DNA of 64,000 nucleotides from Oxyruncus cristatus (Eukaryota > Chordata > Aves > Passeriformes > Cotingidae), in contig VXAY01006780.1 in assembly GCA_013399855.1 (NCBI GenBank), positions 1,142,134-1,206,133 on the forward strand, read 5' to 3'. The translations under genes and the position numbers were made by a program. Every line of letters starts with the position of its first letter. Position 1 is the first letter of the stretch. Below the pieces are notes generated by a model. It saw only the letters and a list, made by a program, of their open reading frames with translations. It made no database searches and was not told where the DNA came from. Shown one piece after another: positions 35,645-58,499 of the stretch.

Positions 35645-36775
35645 TTATAAAGTGTGAGCATTCAAACTGTGTTTTCATGGACATGTTGAATCTGTGTCTG
35701 TTTAATATGTTTTAATCTCTTGATATAACTCCCCCTCTAGCTATAACTAGATACTACTATATAAAAACATATAATGATATATGGGTTTATATTAATATAT
35801 AATATGTCAATATATATTAATATTTACCACATTAACTTGGTAGTGCCTGCTAATTGAGTAGATCCTCTAATTAGATGAGTTGAAATGTCCATGGAAGTAT
35901 GAAGTTCTGTTACAATTTTAATTTAATTACAACTTAGAGATATAAACTGTGAACATAGGAAATCGTGCTTTGAAGAACATGTAAAATCTGTGCCTGTTTA
36001 ATATGTTTTAATCTCTTGACGTAATCTACTTTGGCTATAACTGGATACTAATATATATGAAAATATTATAATGTATTCATATACCGGTGTCTCAATAGGT
36101 TGATATATTAATGTATAATTATATCACTAGAATATTAATATGGAAACATTAATATATTGATATGCAATATGCAGTATAACGATATTAATGGAAAATATTC
36201 ACCACATATTATATTATATTTAAGATATACGGTAATATACTGTATATCATCATCTATATAATTATATAGCAAATTATATGTATTCTAGAATTAGATCAAT
36301 CTATTAGTATTAATACATTAATATACAAAATATAGAATAAATAATATGTTGCCATGTTACAATATATAGAATATATAATATCGATGATAACTATTGATAT
36401 AATTAGTGATACAATTATATATATAATTACATATAATTTTACATATAACATAATTAAATCAATCTGTTAGTATTAATATATTAGTATACAACAAATAGCA
36501 TTAATGTATATATATCACCATATATTATCATATGCAATATATAGTATATTAGTGTATGGGTGATAATACGTACTATTTAACAATACATAGTATATATAAT
36601 ATATGACATGATAAATATTTGAGATTAATATCGTTATACTGCATATTGCATATCAATATATTAACGTTTCCATATTAATATTCTTCTAGTGATATAATTA
36701 CACGCTAATGTACCGCTCTACTGAGACCCCTTTATATGAATACATTGTAATATTTTCACATGTATTAGTACAATA
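35645..36775. repeat. AT-rich block with diverged direct repeats
   Basis: About 1.1 kb of very AT-rich sequence. A ~115-bp direct repeat occurs at 35645-35765 and 35938-36055, sharing 'tgtttaatatgttttaatct' and a following 'ataact(a/g)gatacta'. A second, ~45-bp pair (around 36291-36335 and 36457-36500) shares 'atcaatct(a/g)ttagtatta'. The 3' part forms the inverted repeat listed separately. The block ends abruptly at the CpG-rich segment. Origin unknown; no transposase ORF. Confidence 0.85.
36046..36770. repeat. Long inverted repeat, arms ~145 bp, 434-bp spacer
   Basis: The left arm 36046-36189 matches the reverse complement of the right arm 36624-36770 nearly throughout. Shared strings, one arm read in complement, are 'attaatatcgttatactgca', 'tattgcatatcaatatatta', 'tttccatattaatattct', 'tctagtgatataatta' and 'tatgaatacatt'. 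There are only a few substitutions and small indels. The single strand could fold into a large hairpin with the spacer as loop. Confidence 0.9.
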
Positions 36776-36790
36776 ATTTCTGGTTTATTT

Positions 36791-37690
36791 GTGAGGGAAG
36801 CGGGCGAGACCATCCATGCGCGAGGCGCGGGGGTCGAAGGGGCAGGCGGGAGGGGCGAGGGGCGGGGCGGAGCCCCCCCCGCCTNNNNNNNNNNNNNNNN
36901 NNNNNNNNNNNNNNNNNNNNNNNNNNNNNNNNNNNNNNNNNNNNNNNNNNNNNNNNNNNNNNNNNNNNNNNNNNNNNNNNNNNNNNNNNNNNNNNNNNNN
37001 NNNNNNNNNNNNNNNNNNNNNNNNNNNNNNNNNNNNNNNNNNNNNNNNNNNNNNNNNNNNNNNNNNNNNNNNNNNNNNNNNNNNNNNNNNNNNNNNNNNN
37101 NNNNNNNNNNNNNNNNNNNNNNNNNNNNNNNNNNNNNNNNNNNNNNNNNNNNNNNNNNNNNNNNNNNNNNNNNNNNNNNNNNNNNNNNNNNNNNNNNNNN
37201 NNNNNNNNNNNNNNNNNNNNNNNNNNNNNNNNNNNNNNNNNNNNNNNNNNNNNNNNNNNNNNNNNNNNNNNNNNNNNNNNNNNNNNNNNNNNNNNNNNNN
37301 NNNNNNNNNNNNNNNNNNNNNNNNNNNNNNNNNNNNNNNNNNNNNNNNNNNNNNNNNNNNNNNNNNNNNNNNNNNNNNNNNNNNNNNNNNNNNNNNNNNN
37401 NNNNNNNNNNNNNNNNNNNNNNNNNNNNNNNNNNNNNNNNNNNNNNNNNNNNNNNNNNNNNNNNNNNNNNNNNNNNNNNNNNNNNNNNNNNNNNNNNNNN
37501 NNNNNNNNNNNNNNNNNNNNNNNNNNNNNNNNNNNNNNNNNNNNNNNNNNNNNNNNNNNNNNNNNNNNNNNNNNNNNNNNNNNCGGGCCCGCCCGGCCAC
37601 ACGTGTCCCGCGCAAAATGGAGTCGGGCGTGCGGGGGGCGCCCGGGGCTGGCCCGGGCCCGGCGGGAGGAGAGGGCTAACGTGAAATGGG
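36791..37690. promoter_or_regulatory. SERBP1: CpG-rich segment flanking a gap; probable SERBP1 promoter and exon 1
   Basis: The composition switches sharply from AT-rich to G+C-rich with many CpGs on both sides of the gap ('gaggggcggggcggagcccc' on the left, 'cgggcccgcccggccacacg' on the right). It is the only CpG-rich segment upstream of SERBP1 exon 2 on the same strand, about 3 kb away. No sequence matching the SERBP1 N-terminus is visible elsewhere, so its promoter and first exon are inferred to lie in or next to the gap. Confidence 0.65.
36885..37583. other. Assembly gap (699 N)
   Basis: All bases are undetermined. ORFs spanning it are translation artefacts made of unknown residues. Confidence 0.99.
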
Positions 37691-37700
37691 AAATCCTGGC

Positions 37701-37925
37701 AGTGTACAGGATCGTGGAGTGGTTCGGGTTGGGGGAGATCTTAAAGCTCATCCCGTTCCAACAGCCTGCCGTGGGCAGGGACACCTTGCACTAGACCAGG
37801 TTCTTCCCAGCGGCGTCTAACCTGCCGTTGGACACCTCAGGAATGGGGCAGCCACAGCTTCTCTGAGCAAGCTGTACTAGGGCCTCACCACCCTCACAGG
37901 AATAATTTCTTCCCGATACGCAATC
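37701..37925 (-). repeat. CR1 LINE fragment, antisense
   Basis: Begins 'ctggcagtgtacaggatcgt' and carries 'gccgtgggcagggacacctt' and 'gcagccacagcttctctgag'. Confidence 0.85.
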
Positions 37926-37935
37926 TGAACCAGCA

Positions 37936-38066
37936 CATGGAATCCTGGAATAGTTTGGGTTGGAAAGGACCTGAAAGCTCATCTCGTTCCTCCCTGCTGC
38001 CATGTGCAGGGACACCTTCCACCAGACCAGGTTGCTCCAAATCCCACCCGACCTGGCATCCTGAAC
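37936..38066 (-). repeat. CR1 LINE fragment, antisense
   Basis: A second antisense copy follows the first by about 10 bases: 'ggaatcctggaatagtttgg' then 'ccagaccaggttgctccaaa'. The tandem arrangement suggests nested or successive insertions. Confidence 0.85.
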
Positions 38067-38069
38067 TTG

Positions 38070-40578
38070 AATGGTGTTTTGGGTGGCCCAACGGATTTGA
38101 CGGGATATCTGGCAGTCTCTGGGCTTTCCAAAATCCACTCGAGTCATTTTTCTGGGGAACAGCGTCGATAGCCATCATCTGCATGTCTTCATATATTTAA
38201 ATAATAGCTCGTATGTATTCTCAGCTGTGTTTGTGTAAATCCCTAAGACATACCACACGAGAAACTTCGGAAAAAAGAAATCGGAGTACAAATAGGTTAA
38301 AGGAATAATGGTGTGGACAGAGCAGTTAGTAGGACAGGGCCACGCATGGAGAGGGATAGATGTGGACACATGGCGTCCCCAGCCCACGTACCGCGCCCAA
38401 ACTTCAGCGCTCGTCAGGTGGATCAGGACTCGGATTATAAGGAATCCTTGAAATGCAGCGAAGTGTGGTGACAGCAGGTGATGTGGGGGTGAGGGAATAA
38501 CATGTGAACTGCAGTTTAAACGAGCTTTTCAGAAAGCTTGATGTTACGTGAAAGCATCTTAATGCTTCAGCATTTGTGTTGCAAAATGATGCTCCACTGC
38601 GTTTTATGCTTTTTGAGAAAGAAATAGTTTTAATATAATTGGTTTGGAAACTGGGTCTTCTAAATGTTATTTGAAAATACCAGGTGAAAAGACAGATTTA
38701 GGAACTATGTTACAGTTGTCTTTGCTTGTGGATCTCTTGTTCTGGAACACTCCAGAGTGTTTTCAGTGTGAGGGATGCAAGGATTTGTCCCGACTCACGA
38801 TTTGCTAAGCCGGTGTCCTCTGGAAATGTTGGTCAGGTGTAGATTCTGATGGTGTCCCCCACGAGGTACACCTGGAACATGGCAGTGCCTTTGGCACCAC
38901 AGGAGGACACCGAGGGGTTTGGTCAGGGCTGGCAGGCTGTGTTTACCTCCCGATTTTCACATCTTGTTTTCAAGAACAGTGTGAAAAATAAATACTTTCG
39001 TGGCCCATTATAGTAGTGAAACAGAAAGTCGGGGCTGCTGTTGTAGTAGTGGCCATGGAGCAGTGTGGTAAACAAAGTCACTTTCCAGTTTGAAAATGTC
39101 TGTTTTTGTGTGTGACTGTTTTTGCACTTCTGTCATTATAAAGGTGCCTGGTGCCGAGGTTTGTTTCTTGTGTGAATGTATTTAAAACTATTCCAATACT
39201 CCACGAAGCTGCAGGTGATTTGACTGGTGAATTAGCAGTTCAAAGCTTGGTGATACTGAGAAATAACTCGTATTTTGGGTTAGGCTTCAGCAGGAACTGG
39301 GTTTTGCTGAGTGAAGGGCGTTGAAGTGGAAATTCAAAAGCCGTGGCTGTTCCATTCCAGTTCTGCAGCATACCTCCTCCATGCCACCGGCCTGCTCCTC
39401 TCCCTGCTTCCCCTCCTCACATGGAATGCCTGTCCTCCTTGGAGAGCCCTTTTCCAAGTGCAGGCTGGGGAGATTAACCCCTTGTTTCCTCAGCGAGTGA
39501 GGAATACTTGGGAAACTATGGATGTCATGCAAACTTCATGTTAAGTATAGCTTGTAAGGTGAGGGAGACATTGTTCATCTGGGTGTGTTGGCTTGGATAT
39601 CATTACAACTGTAACTTCTGTAGCCCCACCCAAATTTGACATTGCTTGTGAAGCAGGAACTTAGTTATTTAAAAAAATTCAAAAATCAGCTTTTAATTTA
39701 AAAGCTAGTTCATAATTCTTGAGCCAGTGTTTTGGCAAGAAAGTGGTATAACAAAGCAGCAATATGTTTGTGCAGATCTTTCTAAAGAACGGTCAACAAG
39801 GCCTTTCACTTCAATCTAACATGGTTTTCTTTTCCACTCTTCAGATGGCGTAGTGAAGAAGAGAGTGCCCAGGGACGTTTTTATTTAAGATAAAAAACCC
39901 TTTCAGAAGGCCTAGGGAGGGAGGAAGGACACTGGGCAGCTCCGTAGCACAAGACTCTTGAGCTATTTTAAGCTGTGCGCAAGGAAGAGAATCTTTGTCA
40001 GGGAATGTGTGTTGAACTGGGAGGATCCATGTGGATGGGGGCACCAGTTCAGTACCTGCAGTACTGGGATGCAGATGGCACCTGTCCGGTACAGGTGGAC
40101 CTGCCTGGGTTGTACTGCTTTCCAAAAGAGTTTCCAAGAACAGAATCCCAGGTTTAGGTTGGAAAAGATGTCCAAGATCTTTGAGTCCAGCCTTTAGAAC
40201 AGCACAGGGTCACTGTCTTAGGACCCAGTGAGGCGATGCTCACTTCGTTTTGGTGTTCATCAGAATAAAACCCACTTTTTTTTTTTACCTGAAAAGGACC
40301 TTTCAGAGAAAGAAGAATAGTAAAAAAATCTTACTTACCTTGATCCTTGTTTAAAAGTTGACTTTGTCACAGGTTACCAATGCTTTCAATCAAACACGAT
40401 TTGATTGAAATCTTGGGTAAAAATGAGGCTAAGAAGAGTGAGATGCTCTACAGTGACTTTTTTATGAAGGTGGAGTTGCTCAGACTACGTCGCAGCAGCT
40501 TGTTTGAGGGTGCTGGGGGTCGGTATCTGTCCCAGAGCAGCTCCACATTCCGTTGATGTGTCTGGCCTGATGTTTCAG
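38070..40578. other. Probable SERBP1 intron 1, no other gene seen
   Basis: Mostly AT-balanced non-coding sequence with one CR1-like remnant at 40137-40203. I found no sequence encoding the conserved SERBP1 N-terminal region here. Confidence 0.5.
40137..40203 (-). repeat. CR1-like terminal remnant, antisense
   Basis: The string 'aacagaatcccaggtttagg' followed by 'ttggaaaagatgtcc' resembles an antisense CR1 end. Confidence 0.65.
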
Positions 40579-53665
<13,087 letters not shown>

Positions 53666-54560
53666 ACTGGATGTCATAAGCCAACCCTGCCCTGGTCGGG
53701 CCCTCCTCTCCGAGGCTTGCATGCTTAAGGATCCTAAAACAACTAAGAAACTTAAAAAAACAAAACAAAACAAAAAAAAAAGAGACTGTCATTCATACCA
53801 TTCACACCTAAAGACTGAATTTTATCTGTTTTGAAAATGAACTTCTCTCGCTACACAGAAGCAACAATATGGTAGTCAGTTTTGTATTTAGAAATGTAAT
53901 GGTAGCAGGGATGTTTTCATAATTTTTTCAGAGATTATGCATTCTTCATGGATACTTTTTTGTATTGCTGCTTGAAAATATGCGTTTCCAAACTTGAAAT
54001 ATAGGTGTGAACAGTGTGTACCAGTTAAAAGCTTTCCCTTCATTTGTGTTCATTTTTTTAAATTCAGGATTTTAGACTTTTTTCCCCCAACTCCAGACTG
54101 GGTTTTAAGTATTGCACACTATTTCGATTTCCTTAATTCCTGTTTAGCAGATTTTTCTCAGCCCGTGGTCTTCTGGAATATGTGGAATACGAATTTGGCA
54201 GACTCTTAGTGCTGTATGAGCTCCTGGAGTACTTTAGTTTTAATGCTTAATTTCAAACATGGAAAACCAGTAATTTTTCATCTCTGTTGGGTAGTTTGTT
54301 TACACAAAACCTTTATACAAAATTAATGCCAGATACTTGAAATCAAGATTGAAAGCACATTGGTTTGTAGTTCAATACCTGTATTGATCCCGAATGATGT
54401 GTGGGTAACTGGTCTGAAAACCAGGTTTTTAAAATTAATGTATCCCACCTTCACTCATCCTTCTGACCTTTTTTCCCTCCTCCTTCCTTCAACGGAACAA
54501 GATGCTTTGTTGGCAAAAAAAAAAAAAAAATTAATTTACCTTTGCTTTTTGTTTGAGAGG

Positions 54561-54720
54561 ATACCCTGAGGTGGGGGTAATTCCTGTTGTGGGAGCTGGG
54601 ATACCCTGAGGTGGGGGTAATTCCTGTTGTGGGAGCTGGGATACCCTGAGGTGGGGGTAATTCCTGTTGTGGGAGCTGGGATACCCTGAGGTGGGGGTAA
54701 TTCCTGTTGTGGGAGCTGGG
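54561..54720. repeat. Perfect 40-bp tandem repeat, four copies
   Basis: Four consecutive, fully identical 40-base units start at 54561, 54601, 54641 and 54681; each begins 'ataccctgaggtgggggtaa' and ends 'ttcctgttgtgggagctggg'. There are no spacers. The absence of any substitution indicates recent expansion or an assembly effect. Confidence 0.98.
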
Positions 54721-56019
54721 AGGTGGAGGAAGGCAGTAGCTGTGGCTGTGTAGTCCACATGGACTCAGGTGGGATGTGGGATTGAGCAGCACAGTCTGGC
54801 ACACAGGGGTACCAGTACCTGCTGTACTGCCAGCACTGCTCCCAGGTCTTCTGGGGAAGGAACCCCAGGTCTTTGGCTCTGGCTGGAGGGATTTTGGCTC
54901 GTCATCTCAGGTGGGGACATGGCATGACACAACAAAAAATGCAGAACAAAGCCCCAGCACTTCAGCTCTCCATCAGAATTTAGCGCTGGCTTTGTGCAGT
55001 GCTCAAGTTCCGTTTGGTAAATCACCGTGAATGTTTTTCTGAGAGTGATTGTAAAAAAAAAAAAAAAAAAAACCTTCTCCCTCTCTAAAAATTCCCTAGA
55101 GGTTTAATTTCATCCCCTGTGAGCAGGAACATCACCACACACAAAAGGAGTAGAGCAAATGATTAATAAAGAGGATTTCCTAGGGTTTTTATCTGCAGCA
55201 TTTGTTAGATCAGGAACAGATTTCCCTCTTTATTTTGTGTTTTACTCTTTGGACAGCTTAGAACATACTTGTAGTTTCTTAACTAGGTAGATAGAAAACT
55301 AAAGATAACACCCTATTTTTTTAAAAACTGTACAGGACTGGCAAGAAGTGTTGGAGACCTTTGAATATGAAATCCCAGCCTCCTCAGCTGTGATGTTAGT
55401 GGCTGGCTTGCTTTTCCTGAGCAATTTTCTACAAGCGCTTGTGTTGTGAACCACTGTGGATATCATTGATCTGGTTGTTCGGTGCACTCACCTTTATTTA
55501 AAGCTCCTGGGTGTGAGGAGGAGGGTGGTAAAATCTCTTGTTCCAGCTCTCCTGACTTTGCGCTCAGTGTGGGGCAGGTCCAACATGGAGTTGTTCCTCT
55601 TACCCCACCGTTCTGGTTTGGTGGGACGCGTTGCAGTTGCAGCACTGAGAATACCTTGGATAACACAACTAATACCTTTATGCAGAAACACTTAGAGCAA
55701 AGCTTTCTCTCGAGTATAGGCTTCCTTCTCCTTATCCTAACTGTATTTGCCATTCTGGTTGCCATTCTGCTTTTTCCCAGATGATTCTGGGCAGGGATAT
55801 AGGACCCTGCAGGCTGGATTTAGCCAGCTGCTTTCCCTTCGCCTGCCATGTAGCACAGAACAGTCCCAAACAGCACCTCTTGTGATTTTCAAGACAGCTT
55901 GTTCCTACACATGGTCCTTCTGCTGTTCTGACAGATGTAAATCTGCCTCTTTCAGTCCATTTGTGTCAAGAACTGAAACTGTGAACATTTATCTTTAATA
56001 TTGGTGGGGTGTTAACTGA

Positions 56020-56025
56020 AATAAA
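56020..56025 (+). promoter_or_regulatory. SERBP1: Candidate distal SERBP1 poly(A) signal
   Basis: AATAAA followed within about 30 bases by 'gctctttt', a U-rich downstream element. Confidence 0.5.
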
Positions 56026-56045
56026 GGTTTATTTTCATGCTCTTT

Positions 56046-57804
56046 TAAAAAAATGTCCTAAAAACACATGGAACAGAAACCACTTAGGTTAATAATGTCT
56101 CATCTAGGTTCTGCCCCAAGAGGTCCAGCCTGACTGTGGTGGTGCCCAGGCATTCCCCTTCCCAGAAATTCCCAGTAGGTTATGACTAAGGAGCTTGCTC
56201 TTAGGAACGTTTCCTGTCCTCTTGCTGCTTCTGCTGTCACAACAAATCTAGAGCACTAGGTCTTTCAGAATCTGATCCATTGGAAAAGATGGTCAAGCAG
56301 AAAAAGTTAGAAACACATGGTGCAAATTGGCTTTGGAATGTAACTATGGCAAGGTCGGAGTGTGAAAGTTCATCTTGCAGCCAGAGTAGAGTGCCAGGGG
56401 TGATGGGAACAAGGGTGATGAACCAGTGCAAAGGTTAGCGGGGTGTGGGAAAGGACTTGGTTTCCCCTGGGCTGTCGGAAATCGATGGGAATATGTGGTG
56501 TTTGCAGCTGGAGGGGCTGAGACTGCCCTGACCTGTAACAACTGCCCACCGTGATGGGTTTGTGTAGCCACACCTGTGGTCTAATAAAGGGGGGACTTGG
56601 ACCTAAAGTTGCCACATACAGCATGTGCCAACCTACTTCTTTCCTGAAATCATTCCAAGGACCATGCTGCCTTCCCTTTGTACTCCTGGGCTGCTCTGCC
56701 ATCACCAGGGACCAGGCTCAGGGGTTTGGGCAGGGCAAAGTGTCCCAAGCAGGGTTGGTGAGTTGGGCTCTGGCCTTGGAAGGGTGACCTGGCTGGGGAA
56801 AAGTGGTTCCCTTTGCCCTTACTGGGAGACTCAGGTCTTTTACTGGAACACTTCCAGGTTGGAGTTACAAAAGTCTGATCATTATCCTACTAATGTTTCT
56901 TGACTTAAAATTTTATTTAAACTGCCCTGTGTGGAAGTTTTACCTGGAGACTTGCAGAATGAGGAGAAAATGGACTTGTGTTCTGTTTGTATGTTGAAGA
57001 CCAACATGCAGAAGGGGATGAATGACAAAAAGAGTGCTTTTTAAAAAACCCACCTTTTTGGCTTCTGATTTGCCTTTCTGGGTGTCTAATTTGGTTGTAC
57101 ACAGCTGACTTGAGGTGCTTATTTGTGAAATGATGCCCAGCCAGAGTCCTCTTGCCAGGGAGGTTGCCAATTGAGGTGTGGAGAGCAGGAAACTGGTGTC
57201 ACAGTCCGGATGGAGCTGAGTAATGGGAATAACCCCAGGCTGTTAGTGTCTCCAGGGGCAGCCTGTGGGTATTGACAGGCATGAGCCTGTTCTGCAGTGC
57301 CTTTGAACATGGGAGCACTGGGGCTTCCTGTAGAAGGTGACACAGTCACAACGGGAATGAAAAAACAGGGAACAAGCTAACAGAGATCCCGCAAACCCGG
57401 CCCTGGGGATTCGCTTGTCTCTTCGCACCCAAGGCAGTGTGGAAAGCCTCAGCCTTGGGGTATCAGCCTCATGGCGCAGGTGTATCTCTGTCAGAGCTCT
57501 GCCAGGAGACCTTTGGTGTTCCTGCCAGGTGGGATAATGGCTGTCCATGGAGGTGCTCTGGGATGGTGGTGTCACAGAATGGTTTCATCAGCAGTTTTGC
57601 CACTGCTCAGCAGCTCATGTAGCTGTCAGTGGATGGAGAGTGGCCACCTGAACCTGGGGAGGAAGAGGAGGGTGCTCCAGGTAAGTTCAGACCTGGACTA
57701 CTTTAGCAGCAATGTTTTGGCTTTATTTTTATTTTTAAAGACACCTTGTTCTGTGTAAAGCTGCAGCTTAGCCCTGGAGCTTGACCAGAGAAAACAACAG
57801 GAAA
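56046..57804. other. Intergenic between SERBP1 and IL12RB2 3' ends
   Basis: No gene or repeat was recognised in these 1.8 kb separating two convergent genes. An AATAAA occurs near 56582 on the plus strand. Confidence 0.45.
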
Positions 57805-58499
57805 CCAAGTTCAGATTTCCAACATTTTATTTATATACACACACATCTCGTAAACAAAGTCCTTAAATGTGTAACACACTTCAAACCTGTAATTAGAATA
57901 CTTCAATAAATGATTGTAATTCCTCTTGACAGTCCATTTGGCTGAGTACACGTGCTGCCTGCTGCTTTTGTTTCTGGGGAGGAATTCTCCTTTTCTGAAC
58001 TGAGCCAGGAAGTCCCAGCCGTGTCCCTCAGTGCCCCCACGGGACTGGTGTCACTGGGAGCTCTGATTTTGTGCCAGCGAAGGAGCAAGGGCTGCAGCCC
58101 CTGTCCCGCTGGGGCTGGATGCTGAGCTCTTCCATCCCTCCCTCTTGTAGTTCCGTGCTCTTTCTGGGTTGAAGTGATGTTAAGCAGAGCTCTGATTCCT
58201 GGGGTGGACCCAGCCAGGTTGGGCCATTCATGACCAGGCAGTGGGACAGGGCTTGAGGTAACCTGAGTAATTAATGAACCTCTCCCAAAGCCAGCTCTGC
58301 CATTCCCAGCTGTGCCTTTGGTTCCACCAGAGCGCTGTGGGTGAGGAGGTGCCGTGTTGAACAGTGAGGTGTGACTTGGAAAGATTTGTGAGTTGGGGTT
58401 TGTGTCACCTACAGGTGTCACGTACAAGTGACTGGACTGTGTCCACACTGAAATGCTCCGTAAAGTGCAAAACACCAGGCCAGGCTCCCCCCCCCGCCC
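57805..58499 (-). other. IL12RB2: IL12RB2 3'UTR
   Basis: On the minus strand the sequence after the stop runs to an AATAAA at 57831-57826, with cleavage expected near 57805-57815. Confidence 0.6.
57826..57831 (-). promoter_or_regulatory. IL12RB2: IL12RB2 poly(A) signal
   Basis: AATAAA on the minus strand ('tttatt' on the plus), about 670 bases beyond the stop codon. Confidence 0.6.

Larger units (their letters stand above)
53666..56045 (+). other. SERBP1: SERBP1 3'UTR (approximate extent)
   Basis: After the stop the sequence is AT-rich and non-coding. AATAAA occurs at 55165-55170 and at 56020-56025, the latter followed by a T-rich stretch. The human SERBP1 3'UTR is several kilobases, so the distal signal is plausible as the end of long transcripts. 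The 40-bp tandem array lies inside. Confidence 0.6.

Noticed and set aside
36785..37690. A separate unknown gene at the CpG segment rather than SERBP1
   Set aside because: Cannot be excluded, but SERBP1 lacks its first exon and this is the only suitable island upstream on the same strand.
36718..37784. Several ORFs of 270-340 residues on both strands
   Set aside because: They consist mostly of unknown residues translated from the 699-base gap.
54561..54720. Possible CRISPR-like array
   Set aside because: The 40-bp units are contiguous without spacers, in a eukaryotic genome.
54451..54804. Minus-strand ORFs with repeated 'PTTGITPTSGYP' peptide
   Set aside because: They are read-through of the 40-bp tandem array in three frames; nothing else supports coding.
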